Part shown: one piece after another, positions 52,054 to 63,740 of the stretch
Numbering within the stretch: the first letter of the stretch is position 1
Layout of the letters: each line of letters starts with the position of its first letter
DNA from: Myoxocephalus aenaeus
Lineage: Eukaryota > Chordata > Actinopteri > Perciformes > Cottidae
DNA: 64,000 bases
Direction: 5' to 3'
Assembly (NCBI GenBank): GCA_038501785.1
Contig: JBAMJR010000085.1
Location: forward strand, 1,381,001-1,445,000
Program-made: the position numbers and the translations under genes
The notes under the pieces: generated by a model
Database searches by the model: none
Seen by the model: only the letters and a program-made list of their open reading frames with translations
What the model was told of the DNA's origin: nothing

Positions 52054-54765
52054 AGTTCCTCTCTTCTGTCTGACAGCTGCCTCTCTATTTAGTTCATCCC
52101 AAGAAACAATGCCTCTCTTGAGTCCTCCTGTCAATCAGCTTGATGAATTTACTAGACGAGTCTGACTATCTGCCATCCATCCTCACTTCTTCCTCCTCTC
52201 GTCTCTGTGTCTTTTCTGTATCTCTAATCATGAGCGCCCATACTGAATATTCACACTTCCTCCTCTCTGGAGGGTTAAGCCTAATGTTGAAAGGCTTCCG
52301 ACAGAAGAGCACTCCAGATTAATGTGTGTATCTCTGCTGATTGATTCATAACATTAGTTTTATTCCACTAATTCAGTTGATTAATGCCAAGCTCAGGAAC
52401 CTTTTAAATTACAAATACTCAATCGAATGAATCTCACAGAACAAAGTTCAGTCCAGCAATGATCCTCAAACTAGTTTATTCATTTCCTTAGCTGTGCCAC
52501 TCGGAGTATTGCATCATAAATTGTATTTGTTCTGTCTTTCTGAGATATCTTCTTCTCTTGTGCTGAGTTGCTTCTGAGCGTGCAGCGGTCTGGTGTAATT
52601 GTTTAATTTCAGATTTTGACCTGGAGCCACGATGTGATCGGTGCCTGTTAGCTCCCTGCTTATGTTTCAGAGAGAAACCAAGGAGGGAAAATAGGCACAA
52701 ACTATTTAGAAAAGAATAATGTTTGGGAACTCACTGTAGAAAAGCCACGGTCATCATCTGATCTTTACCGCTAAGACAGAGAAAAGAAAACTATAAGGAT
52801 GAGTCAGATGATTGACTCACGGGTGAAATATAGACAGATAATGAGGTCAGTTATTATGTTTGTATGGGACAGACACTCATCTAATTATCTTCTGATGTCA
52901 TAAAGACTGTGTTTTTGTGGTCAGCTTCGTCCCTTTTTCTGAACAAGGGCTATCAAGATATTCTTTGACCCCACTCCGTCACAATATATATAACACAGCC
53001 CAGCCCAGTTATTGTTTTCCTCATTAGACTGTTTTAAATGCACTCTGAAAAACAACTATGCATCTCTTCTTGCGCAAACACAGCTGATTTCACAGCATCT
53101 TCACTGGCTTGCATCCTGTCTAACGTGGTCGGCATCCATTATGTGTGCCATGGGGCAAATACCCAGTGCGATCATCTGAGAGGACTCTGAGGGTTTTGCT
53201 GACATGGCTTTAGGAGCTTCCACACATTCAGAGCCAGGGCATGGCTTTCCTGGAAACACGTTTCTTATAGACAAAAGACAAAAAGTGAAATGATGTGATG
53301 GATGTCAAACGTGCCTTTTGACATGTGTTGACTAAACTGGTCACTGCTGTTGAATTGATAGATGTGCATTTCTATTATGACGCAGTCTCGGCTATCCTCA
53401 TGCTGAACCGTAACTTATTGTGACTGCATTTGTCACAAAAAAAAAGAGAAAGTTGCAGCTGACATGCTTGGTTGAAGAAAGAAGGAAAGGACCACATTTC
53501 CTCTCATTAGAGCTTGACTTGGCAATAAATACATCCCACATCTAAAACTCTATCTGCTCTTCAAACAAAGCATATCACTAGGAACAATTTTGCGACACAC
53601 TTTAGAATATTAAATAAGAGAAGAAATTGGTTCCTATAAAAGGAGCATTTCAATCTGTATAACGGCAACTTTGATTGGTCTGATGGTCTTATTTTGGATC
53701 TTAAACCAGATTAAAAGTCCTTACAGTTATATCTGGGTTAACAGATGAGGCAGACCAAAGAGACAGACATCCACATAGACAGGAAGAAACTTGTTCAACC
53801 ATTAATGCCTTTATGCTACATGGAATGAGTGGCTGCATTGAAACAAAAACAGATTTCTTTGGGTCCTTGACGCTCAGAGGCAAACCAAGTTTATAATACA
53901 GAAAAACATGTTTCTCTGGCTGTCTTCTGTCAGGACCTGCATGCTAACTGTCAATGTTGATGCATATGATGTTTGTCAATCATTCTATACTAAGGCCTGG
54001 AGTTACTTTGTTGTCCCGGAGCTGATTCTACTTTACGGGTGCATAAAGAAATGACAGATTCTTATCAGTTATAAATGATTCAAACCGTAAGTCTTGAGAC
54101 GACACGGGGAAGAATCAACATTGTCTGTTTGGATTAAGGTGCCCCTAAGAGCCAATTATGTTCAAAGTGTGTTATCAAAGAGCAAAGAAAACTGGATTTC
54201 AATTTGGACTGAATAACTTTGCCCTAGATTCTTCTTGAAATGGCAATTTTTCTGAACATTATGAAGCAGCCGAACCTAAGAGTGAACATCTGCTGCCTCA
54301 TGCATTTGAATAAAACGTTACTTGTCACGTATCACTGAAATAAAACATCACTTACTTTAATAACATGAAATCATCCACAGACACAGAATATGTAATTCCT
54401 AAAATGCTTCAATATATATCTCATTTCATGAACATAAAACATAAGGATAAAATAATGAAAAGGGATTTCTTTCCACAGTTGCAAGCATTCCAAATATCTT
54501 CAATACGCATTATATTGGCAATATGCAATCTATGAACGAGCAAAGTCATTGTAACCTAGTCGACAACCCAGAACATTTCATTTGGACTAAATAGTGAGAT
54601 ACACTTCCTGCGCCAGTGCTGAATAAGGGTGCAGATTATTCATTTTATAGTTAAAGTTCGGCAAATATTTTGTATTTTAAACACCTGAGACTCTGTGTCT
54701 TTGTCCTGTGAAGTTGTTTAAAACCACAAGATGTTATAGTCCTGTCCCTTTTATTCTTTTCCACA

Positions 54766-54768
<3 letters not shown>

Positions 54769-54824
<56 letters not shown>
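54769..54824. repeat. (TA)n microsatellite
   Basis: About 28 AT units, self-complementary. Confidence 0.95.
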
Positions 54825-54826
<2 letters not shown>

Positions 54827-55222
54827 AACAGACACCACCCTGGTGCTGTAAACGGTAACTAGCACACCAAAAGTCTGTTATATAGCCCTAAAAAGATGCA
54901 ACATTTACACCAACATTTATAACCCAACATTTGTTGGAGTAACCTTTGCTAAAAAAAACAACGCAGCTGTTCTCTGATTTTTTAAAAGGCTTTTATAAAG
55001 ATGGAACTATGTTTTGACCTGTTTTACAAGATTTACAGCTTCAGAGGAACAAATAGGCTCGAGGCTGACTGCCGTAGAAGTAGAGACGTCAGAAAGTAAT
55101 GAAAGATGTTGGTTTGGGGTTTTTTACAGGATTTGTTGAAAATAAGACCTATAATATAATGGATTTGGTACATTTTGCATAGAAAGCTGGTTCGATAAGT
55201 AACCTCTATCCAATTTAAAGGT

Positions 55223-55408
55223 AAGCTTTTGTAAATTAAAGTGATTGGGTTGTTAAGTCTCCTAATTGTCTCCTAATTGACCTGGAAAATCCACCCATAG
55301 TGGTGAACAAATAGAAAGCTTTTGTAAATTAAAGTGATTGGGTTGTTAAGTCTCCTAATTGTCTCCTAATTGACCTGGAAAATCCACCCATAGTGGTGAA
55401 CAAATAGA
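55223..55408. repeat. Exact 93-bp tandem duplication
   Basis: Positions 55223-55315 and 55316-55408 read identically by eye. The unit begins AAGCTTTTGTAAATTAAAGT and itself contains a short doubled TCTCCTAATT. Lack of divergence points to a recent duplication or an assembly artefact. Confidence 0.9.
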
Positions 55409-56873
55409 AAAAGTAAGTTAGAAAAAGATTAAATATTGTCTTTAGAGACGTTATTTTCCTTTCTCGACCCCTGTGTGAGGAGATTGGCATCCACTATGTG
55501 AGCAAGCATTAGGGGAGCCGCTGAGTTAATACCTCCAGAGCTACACATGCTAGATTCATACAGCCAGAACGGCCCCTGGGGGGTTTTCTGCACTATGGAC
55601 AGCTTTGCTTCACACGTTCTCATGTCGGCCGCACACACACTGTTGAGCATGCAAACCGTTGGAGAAGCTCAGTAAAGCCAGCTGTCTTACATTTCATTTT
55701 TCAAAAGGTTATCATCTTATCAAAGCGCTTTAGAAGATGGTTCTAATTTATCATTTCAAATGTCTTGTTTGATAAATGCATCAAGACATATTCAAAACAG
55801 CTCCGTTTTCAAAAGCAGCTGAGTTGCACTGAAGAATACTTGAACATCAAGTAAACCGGAGGGGATCCTGGTCAGCAGCTTTCATGCTGCATTATTAATG
55901 AGTCTGTTTAGCCTTAATTAAACTGCTATGACTGAACATTATCATACATTTAGATATCTAGTGGGCAGGTTGTATGAAAGCTTTGTGTAGTGTAGTTTTG
56001 TTGTCAATTGTAAAACCAGAAATGATATTTCTGTAAAATTTGTTCCATCTCCTTTTTCTTGAGATGAAAGGCCAAGCTCCCACTTCTATTAGAGAGGTGT
56101 TTTTATAACAGGTTATATAAGCGGACTATAAACCAGAAGGACACCTGAGCTCCAGTGCGGAGGTCAGGTGGTGGTCTAAGTGTGCAGACCCAGCGATCAG
56201 CACCAGAATACCCGTTCAACAGTGACCTTGTTTATCAAAATGAGTTTGTCAAAGTCGAGCACAACACCGGAAGTATTAGGCAAAACACAGCTCAATCCGC
56301 TGGGGAAAGATGTCCAATTATTTAGGAAGGGACAGTTCGTGGAGAAGCACAGATCACAATTAGAAAGGCAAATGATCAATTAAACGAATCCGTTGCCATG
56401 GAGAGTTTGTCTGACAGTGGTTGTGTGAAATCTTTTCTCAGAAGCACTTTGAAATGTCAGGTATGGAGATGAACCTCTACTCTATCATGTCCAGATTTTC
56501 ATCTACTCATTTTTTTGGTGTGTATTTTCTACCTGCGGACACAGACTCATTAAAGTTTTTTTTCGAATCTAATCGCCTGAGAGACTCGGCCTAATTGAGG
56601 AAACAAAAGGATAATGATGAAAGCTTCAGTCTTTTCCGGCCTGCGTGGCGTCACAGGAGAGGATTTCATTCCCAGTGATCTGTGTGGGGACAGTGATTGG
56701 AAAATGAGGTGACATGAGTTGACCACGAGCAGTCACTCTCTCATCTGGCAGTGTTTTCTATTTGTGTCAGCCAACATGTGTTTCTCATGATGGGACCTGA
56801 CACCGTCCCCTGAAGCAGCACGGCGCACGAAGAGTGGCAAAGTGCAGAGGCTATGAGAAACAATGGAGAAAAT

Positions 56874-56967
56874 AAAAAAATCACATATTATCCTTAGACA
56901 TTTTAGGTGGTCAGAGTGGGATTCACTCTGCACCTGAAATGTCTAAAGATAATATGTGATTTTTTTT
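56874..56967. repeat. Near-perfect long hairpin
   Basis: The left arm (56874-56909) and right arm (56931-56967) pair over about 36 bases with one mismatch and one possible G-U pair. Inside, CAGAGTG and CACTCTG pair again around a five-base loop with a two-base bulge. It may be a MITE with almost no core, or a transcribed hairpin. The motif ATTATCCTTAGACATTTTAG marks the left arm. Confidence 0.8.
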
Positions 56968-57129
56968 AAAGATGGCATATGCTGAAGAAAAATCTGCCTT
57001 GTACTTCATGACTACATTTACAAAATCTGATTTTCTCCTCTCCTGTCTCTTAAATTAGTATTAGTATTATTTTCCGTGAGTGCACAGTAGTGCTAAGTTA
57101 CTTTGACTTCCCTATACACTAAAGTAATT

Positions 57130-57150
57130 CCCCCCCCCCCCCCCCCCCCC
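57130..57150. repeat. Poly(C) tract
   Basis: 21 consecutive C. Confidence 0.9.
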
Positions 57151-58010
57151 TGGCTGAATGTCTGGGTGAAATGGATTTATTAGTAAGGAATAATGGGAAG
57201 GTTTTTCCCACATTGTGTAAGGTGACTTAACAAATATATGGAGTATATGCTTCAGTGGAAAAGGGCCAACTTTGAAAGAGTTTCCACAGACAGTGGTGTT
57301 AGTAATGCTATTGTATTGCACACAAGCTGAACTAAGTGTGAAACAGACAAGAGAGAGTTCTACTTTTTATCATCAAACTGTTTAAGATTCTAATGGCTGG
57401 TATGGGATTAAGCTCTCATCTTGAAAAGGTGGCTTGGCGGTGGGCCCCTCCGAAGCGAGATGTCCGAGGCCCCCAGTGGCAGAGGTAGTGACGTAGGTGC
57501 ATCAGCAATGAATCACTGGCAGTCAATGCCTCCTGTCTCAGCCTGAGCTGTTTGCACACACAGGTCAGCTGGGAACCTGCTGTGGAATCATTAGTGTGAT
57601 GCAATATGCAGAAACAAAGTCAGTCTTATAGATTCCCCCAAAATATACCTGTTGTACCGGCAACTATTTGATGCATTTCCAATATGTTGAGTCTCTTCAT
57701 TATTTATCATAGCTGTATTGTGGCACTGCCACTGTTGCAGAGTCGATCAAAAGAATAGTCACTGTAGTTTTTTGTTGGATAAGGAATATTTGTGTCATGC
57801 AAAACACATTTAAATCAGATTCTGCACATATGTGACTGAGATACAGAAAAATAAAAAATAATAATTGAAAACTTATCTTGACTTAATACTCTTTTTCTTC
57901 ACTTTTGAACATTCTCCTCTCAAGTGAAAATGCCGGCAGGTGTGGCACCTATAGGCCTATTCTGAAAGCACAGAAGTAGACGCTGGTGCACGCGCGCGCA
58001 CACTTACTTA

Positions 58011-58017
58011 TGACTCA
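58011..58017 (+). promoter_or_regulatory. AP-1-like site upstream of crh
   Basis: TGACTCA about 115 bases before the TATA box. A matching motif only; the palindromic CRE known from mammalian CRH promoters was not seen in the proximal region. Confidence 0.3.
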
Positions 58018-58127
58018 TCTCATCTAAACTAAAGCACTTTGTCAGAGGCGTCCCTTCACGTTACACCCATGCAAGCACGCGCAGACTCGATCTCAGTTTG
58101 GAGCGTGACACTTGTAGTGAGGGCGGC

Positions 58128-58134
58128 TATATAA
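58128..58134 (+). promoter_or_regulatory. crh: crh TATA box
   Basis: TATATAA lies in a GC-richer context. It would place transcription start near 58158. The first exon, non-coding, then ends at AAG|GTATGA (58255), and exon 2 begins at 58677 after TTCTTCTCAG. This matches the known two-exon CRH gene with its intron in the 5' UTR. Confidence 0.8.
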
Positions 58135-58157
58135 GTCCATTCAGCATCTACTCTTTA

Positions 58158-58255
58158 AGTAACTGTATACTTGTTTCTTCAAAGTGAAGGAGGGAGGCAT
58201 CTCGCCAACTACCTGGCAACCTACACGGCTACTGGACCTCCTCTAAAGATTGAAG
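58158..58255 (+). other. crh: crh non-coding exon 1 (inferred)
   Basis: The start is estimated from the TATA box and the end from the GT donor at 58256. There is no ATG-initiated long frame in it. Confidence 0.55.
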
Positions 58256-58696
58256 GTATGAAGAGCTTTTTTTCTGCGTGCATTATTTGGAATTTTCTCA
58301 TTTTCTCGGCAGGACTTAATTTATCAAGTGGGGTTTATCCTTCGTGATAGCCTTATATGTTCAAACTTGATTTTGTTGTATAGAGCCGGAAACAAGTATA
58401 GCAGGCAATAATAATTCAACTTTCACTGTTTATCCATCACTGACCAATCTCTCTTTCCGGACCAATTAACCAAGACTATTTCGTATAACTACTGAAGATT
58501 TAAGTGTATCACAAAATCCCTCAAAACATAAATAAGCAGCAACACTTTTCTTTATAGTTACAACAGTCACACTAATGCCATGCCGGTTTTATGTGCGTAC
58601 ATTCCTCATTACGCTGCACATTTTACACTACAGTTGGGATTTAAAAATAATCCAAGCTTTTTGATTTTCTTCTCAGATTCCTGTTGATATCCTGAC

Positions 58697-59209
58697 ATGA
58701 AGCTCAATTTACTTGGTACCACCGTGATTCTGCTAGTTGCCTTCTTACCGCTCTACGAATGTCGGGCTATTGAGAGCCCTGGCGGTGCCCTGCGCGTCCC
58801 AGCTCCCCAAACCCAAAACTCCCAGCAGCAGCAGCAGCAGCAGTCTGGCCCCATCCTGGAGCGACTGGGAGAGGAGTATTTCATCCGACTGGGCAGCGGG
58901 GACACTAACTCTTTCCCATCGTCGTCCATGTATCCCGGCGGATCACCTGGCATCTACAACAGAGCATTGCAACTCCAGCTGACGCGGCGTCTTTTACAAG
59001 GGAAAGTTGGAAACATCAGGGCGCTCATAAGCGGCTTCGGAGACCGCGGGGACGAGTCGATGGAGAGGGGAAGGAGGTCCGAGGACCCGCCGATATCCCT
59101 GGACCTGACCTTCCACCTGCTGCGGGAGATGATGGAGATGTCCAAGGCGGAACAGCTGGCCCAGCAAGCGCAAAATAACAGAAGAATGATGGAGCTCTTT
59201 GGGAAATGA
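58697..59209 (+). CDS. crh: Corticotropin-releasing hormone precursor
   Basis: CRH is the hypothalamic peptide that drives ACTH release and stress responses. The 170-residue precursor opens with a signal peptide (about 1-24, MKLNLLGTTVILLVAFLPLY). It then has seven glutamines (43-49 region) and the conserved cryptic block LQLTRRLLQGKVGNIRALIS. The processing site RGRR (124-127) is followed by the 41-residue hormone and a C-terminal GK for amidation. The hormone keeps PPISLDLTFHLLRE but has MMEMSKAEQ and QNNRRMMELF where most vertebrate CRH has VLEMARAEQ and HSNRKxMEIF. Teleosts have two CRH genes (crha, crhb); these changes suggest the more divergent one (inference). The coding region is in a single exon, as is usual. 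Confidence 0.97.
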   Translation: MKLNLLGTTVILLVAFLPLYECRAIESPGGALRVPAPQTQNSQQQQQQQSGPILERLGEEYFIRLGSGDTNSFPSSSMYPGGSPGIYNRALQLQLTRRLLQGKVGNIRALISGFGDRGDESMERGRRSEDPPISLDLTFHLLREMMEMSKAEQLAQQAQNNRRMMELFGK

Positions 59210-59640
59210 AGACCTCTTTCCATCCGCCAAAGATCTCCCTTCTCTTTCTTTTCTTTTCTTTTCTTTTTGTTGTTGTTGCATTTTTTCCATCAGCACAACA
59301 CATGCTCTGTACAATATAGTGCTGCTTTATCACTCTTATTATTTATAGCTTTAAACTCAAACTATGGAGCGTACATGGGCTTGACTTATAATGATCCGAT
59401 TGTACCTTGCCATTTTAATGTTGGTGTCAAATATGCAGAATCACACGTTCTTCATATTTGAGATTAAATACTTTTGGTTGAGACATGAAATACTGCATTG
59501 AAAAAAAAGTGGCGTTTTGTTTTAAATTATGAATCCTTGTATTTATGATATTTATGTTTGTTAATAAACTTATGTGCAACCAGTCATTTTCTGTTGTGCA
59601 AGAGAACATCTATCTATATTTTTTAATAAAAAATTAAAAG
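59210..59640 (+). other. crh: crh 3' UTR with poly(A) signals
   Basis: AATAAA at 59563-59568 and another at about 59625-59630, following an AT-rich tail with ATTTA elements. The first signal fits a 3' end near 59585. Confidence 0.6.
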
Positions 59641-61420
59641 CAATGCTTACACTTCTCTGTGGATATCCTTACATATAAATTAATAATAACTCCCATGTAA
59701 ATTAACTATTACCAGCTACTTTAATCACTAATTTAACATACACTTTCCTAATGTTTCTGGACATATAGAGTTGTAATTTTACAAAGGAGCTATTGAATAT
59801 AAGTTGACTGTAGGTTGAGAGAGCAAAAATGGCCTCTTGAGTCTTGCCTCCACAAATATTGATTCTAACTGAATATAAAAACCCTATATGGTGTAACCAT
59901 GGCATTGCTCTGGAGCCAAGTCGTGGGTTAGCGCCGTGCCTCCTCTCTGACACATGAAAAGAGCTGCAACAACAACAAATTTACCAAAGATGTTTCTCAG
60001 GGTGCTGTAAGAGCGCCGGCAGTCATGCAGGTGAAGAACACCCATATAGCATTCTTTCTCCTAAACCCTTAATCCTCAAGAAGAAATTCTCATTATAGCA
60101 GCAAAAGACAACCACTGACAGCTGAAAGATGCACCACTGATAGCTAATGAGTGTGAAAGTCATCGTGTGTGTGCTTACTCGTGTGTGTGTGTGTGTGTGT
60201 GTCTGTGCTGATCCTTGACCCATAGTGTAACTAAACAAGAGCTGTGGGTGTGAGTCATCCCATTCTGTTTGGCCCACTTAGCTACTTGGGGCTTAGTGCT
60301 GCATTGAGCCCATTTGTAAAGGATCCAACTCACTGAGAGACGCTGTACAATAATTAGATGTGTCTCAGTGGTGGACTACCTCAATAGTGGAGTCACAGCA
60401 AGACGAGGCATCAAATAGATAACTGAAGGTTTGAGGCACGCTGCAGTCTGATGTGTACAGTAGGTCGTAGGCAGGAGTGGTAACACATCCACACTGTAGA
60501 GAAATTGCACTAATGCCTTATCTAGATGGATTGCCGTTGCCAAAAATAATTGACATGGAAATTGAAGAAGAGATAAAGGATGGGAGAAAGAGAAAAATAT
60601 GTCATTTTCTTAGTACATGCGTATATACACACAGACACACAGGGGTGTTACATAAAACAATGTCATTGGTGATTCAGTCCAGGGGAGGCCGGAAGTACAG
60701 GGATACCAACAGTTGTATTTTTGCTCATCCAAAATTTGAGAAACATACTTTAGGCGTTTGTACAATTCAGTTTTAATGATAATTGTAATATATAATACAC
60801 TGTTACATGTCAAAATGTGATGTTTTTCCATGTAGGAAAGTATACCTGGGTTATACAATAAAGCATACAACACATTACACGAGCCGTTAAGTGTATGACA
60901 TACTGAAATGTCACAGTGAGAGTTTTTTACTCTGCTATCCTACTCATAAAGTTATACCAGTCATTAAAAAAAAGTACGACCGGAAGGGAAACCCGAGGCC
61001 CTCTTGTCATGCTCGCTAATGATGTAGTTTAAGCAGGGAATCCCAAAAGGTCAGCAACATAAAAAAAATGATCAATTCTGGAAATAACCACCCATAGCCT
61101 TGCTTGTCATTCAATACGTCAAAAAAAGCAAGAAGTCGCCAAAATGTGTTTAACCAGACCTAAAAATGTGAGATCAGTCAGCGTGCAGGGATGCACTCTA
61201 ACATAATCACAATATAAGAGAGAGAGAAGGGAATTGAAACTTCTGTCTCTTCCTTTAGATCTACCTCTGCAACTCAGAGTTTCCCTTCGGCACAGATCTA
61301 AATCTGTCTCGTGTTCCCCAATCTGGGGGAAAAGTATCACAACTGATCTGAAATCAAAATCTAGGAGCAAAACTTATTGTGCTCCTGGAATTTTTTTTTT
61401 TCTTCGGGGCCAGCGGCTGA
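59640..61420. other. Spacer between crh and trim55
   Basis: The genes converge. No coding exon seen. It must contain the trim55 3' UTR, but I did not find a clear minus-strand AATAAA. A (GT)n tract is at 60181-60202. Confidence 0.5.
60181..60202. repeat. (GT)n microsatellite
   Basis: Pure GT run of about 11 units. Confidence 0.9.
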
Positions 61421-61423
61421 CAG

Positions 61424-63740
61424 CTAGGACGAGGTCGCGCTCTTGGCTGCGCTTGGGGAGGAGTTACTCTGCTGCGGGGCAGAAGGTTGGACGGAGGCGG
61501 CTGTAACAGCACTGCTGCCTCCCGAAACAGTCTGGGCCCCCTCGCCTTCCTCTGTGTCTGCTTCTCCGTCATCATCCTCTTCATCCTCGTCTTCATCATC
61601 TGTAGATGCAAAAAAAAAAAAAAAGAGTTACTACAAGTCAGAGCTGTAAGCAGTACATTGCTGCCTCCACCCACTCGGTCCGTTCACCTTGGAGGAAGTC
61701 GAGGCTGCGCAGGGCCGTGCCCTCTTTCTTGAAGTCCACGGTGTAATGATCCATATTCTCGTAGCCGCGCTCAACTTTGTCCAAGTGGGCTGTACTGGAT
61801 GCTTCTGCAAGCCTGAGTGCAAAAGGTGCAATTTGCATTATGAAAAAGAAAAAAATCCCCCTCCAGACAGTCAATGTAACACTTGTTATATATACAGTAA
61901 TCCATCTGTAATGTTTAGCACGTTCCGTGAGTTATTTCGGGATGCAAGATAATGATTTGCAGCATTTCACAGAATCACGGTCGGCGGCTCCTCGAGAGCA
62001 GGTGTGACCTTGGGGTTTAGGTGCAGATGGACATTTGGTGAGTCATGCACAAGAGCAGGATTATAATCATGGATTGTCAATATGTTGTTACATACTATAT
62101 ACTATGTTTCCCCTATTGTTGGTGTATTCTGTGATGCATAGACTCACTTTTTGAGGAGAGGCTTTGTGTTCTGAAGGAGACATATACATATGAACAATAT
62201 TGATAAATGTTACTATTTTCAATGGAGTTTGTACACACATTTTGAATCCCGTTTGGTATTGACTCTGACCTGTAGAAATAAAGCCATTTCCGGCTCCTCC
62301 ATAGTCTGGATGCCCAACTCCACCACTTTACAGCTCTCCTCCAGGTGGTCTCCATACTTCCGGGTCAGGCCCCGGATATAGTTCACCTTCTCGTCCTGTT
62401 CGGCGGTCACCTTCTGACTCATCTCTCTCTTCTTCCCCTCCAGGATGGAGTAGAGCTGGTCAAACCTCTCACACACCAGCGTCTTCTGCTTCCGACCATT
62501 CTCCTATACATCCACGTGTACGAGACAGAAGAAGACACATTCATAACAATCATTCCTCGCAGTCTTATGGGTGAGAAGTGTATGTACATGCTACTCTAGG
62601 GTACAACAGAGTTAAGACGATTCAAGCTGCCCATCAGATACATGCAGGAAAGGACAGTGAAGCTCATTCTGCTTGTGCGTCCTGAGTGACACCACTGGGG
62701 GTGACACATGTGGGACTTGAGCCATTCCAGTTTTCCTCCTTAATATGTCCAACTGCGGCACATGAACCACAAGAAAGCTGTCTGCCTCCCCCGCCCCCTG
62801 TCAATTTACACTGCTCATTTTTAATGTCAATTGGCCAGAGGCAGAGCAAAGTGCACCGCTAAGTGCGTGTCGTAGAAAATGTGAAAAAGAGAGTGTAAGA
62901 CAGACCGAGGCAGCAAGATATCAATTTCCCCACTCTCCACCTAAAGACAGATAAAAAGCAGACAGAGTGACGGAGACAAGGACACGTCGCGTCTGTTTGT
63001 GCGTCTGTGCAGGTGAGTGCAGGTGCATTAGTGTGTGCTCAGAGCGAGGCTTGCTGCGTGAGTGAGCGGCCAGTTGGACGCCGCTGACCTCTATGGCACG
63101 ACAGCCCTCCTCCAGCTGACTGATGATGCCTTGCATCCTGTCGTTGTTACCAACCATCATGGCAATCCCGTCACTCAGCTCCGTCTGGAGGGGGGGCAAG
63201 GACGTGGCAGAGTAAGTGTGATTCAAATCTGGGACAAACTTTATTCCACGTGTGAATGTAATTCACGGTTAAAAAAAACGGTGTTTGTGTGAAACACAAT
63301 CACATGTCTGTGAATATTACATTTCATTTAGCTGACGCTTTTATCCAAAGCGACTTACAATAAAATAAGTGCATTCAACCATGAGTACAAACTCAGAACA
63401 ACGAGAATCAAGAAAGTACAATTTCTTCAATAAAGTCAAACTACAAAGTGCTATCAGTAAGTGCCATTTAAGTGCTACTAATATGATATGTCTAATAAGA
63501 ATATGTCTGCTCCTCTCATGATGGACAGTATTTATGATCTCCGTGAGCATTTCAGGCCTCACCTTCTTTGACTGGTAGATGCTGGTGATGGGCGCCACCT
63601 CACAGTCTTTGTGCGCTCCAAATACTTTGCACATGGAGCATGTGGGCACACCGTGGGTCACACAGTAGATGTTGATCTTCTCTTCTTCGTGAACATCACA
63701 CATGGGCGTTTCTTCCTTTCGCTCCGGCGCCGGCTTGCTG
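61424..63740 (-). CDS. trim55: Tripartite motif protein 55 (MuRF2), 5'-partial
   Basis: TRIM55 is a muscle RING-finger protein of the sarcomere with ubiquitin-ligase activity. Six exons were read: 63563-63740, 63089-63184, 62270-62503, 62148-62170, 61688-61812 and 61424-61599; phases join. The first holds the B-box 2 (MCDVHEEEKINIYCVTH, then VPTCSMCKVFGAHKDC). The next ones encode the coiled coil (ELSDGIAMMVGNNDRMQGII, KQKTLVCERFDQLYSILEGK) and the COS-type region (EPEMALFLQ, VERGYENMDHYTVDF). The last is an acidic run (DDEDEDEEDDDGE) and an S/A-rich tail ending at TAG 61424-61426. The RING exon lies past 64000. ELSDGI and EPEMA favour Trim55 over Trim63, as does synteny. The tail is much shorter than human TRIM55, so a further alternative exon may exist. 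Cys-to-His at one B-box position is unusual. Confidence 0.92.
63318..63481 (+). repeat. Dispersed percomorph repeat
   Basis: It starts with ATTTCATTTAGCTGACGCTT and contains TTATCCAAAGCGACTTACAA and AAGTGCCATTTAAGTGCTAC, all typical of a very common fish interspersed repeat. It lies in a trim55 intron, between the exons at 63184 and 63563. Confidence 0.75.

Larger units (their letters stand above)
41250..58120. other. Gene-poor spacer between rrs1 and crh
   Basis: About 17 kb with no coding exon recognised on either strand. It holds at least two dispersed fish repeats, a LINE fragment, a 93-base tandem duplication, a long hairpin and several microsatellites. Distal crh control elements could lie here, but I see no way to point to one without cross-species comparison. 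Confidence 0.6.
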
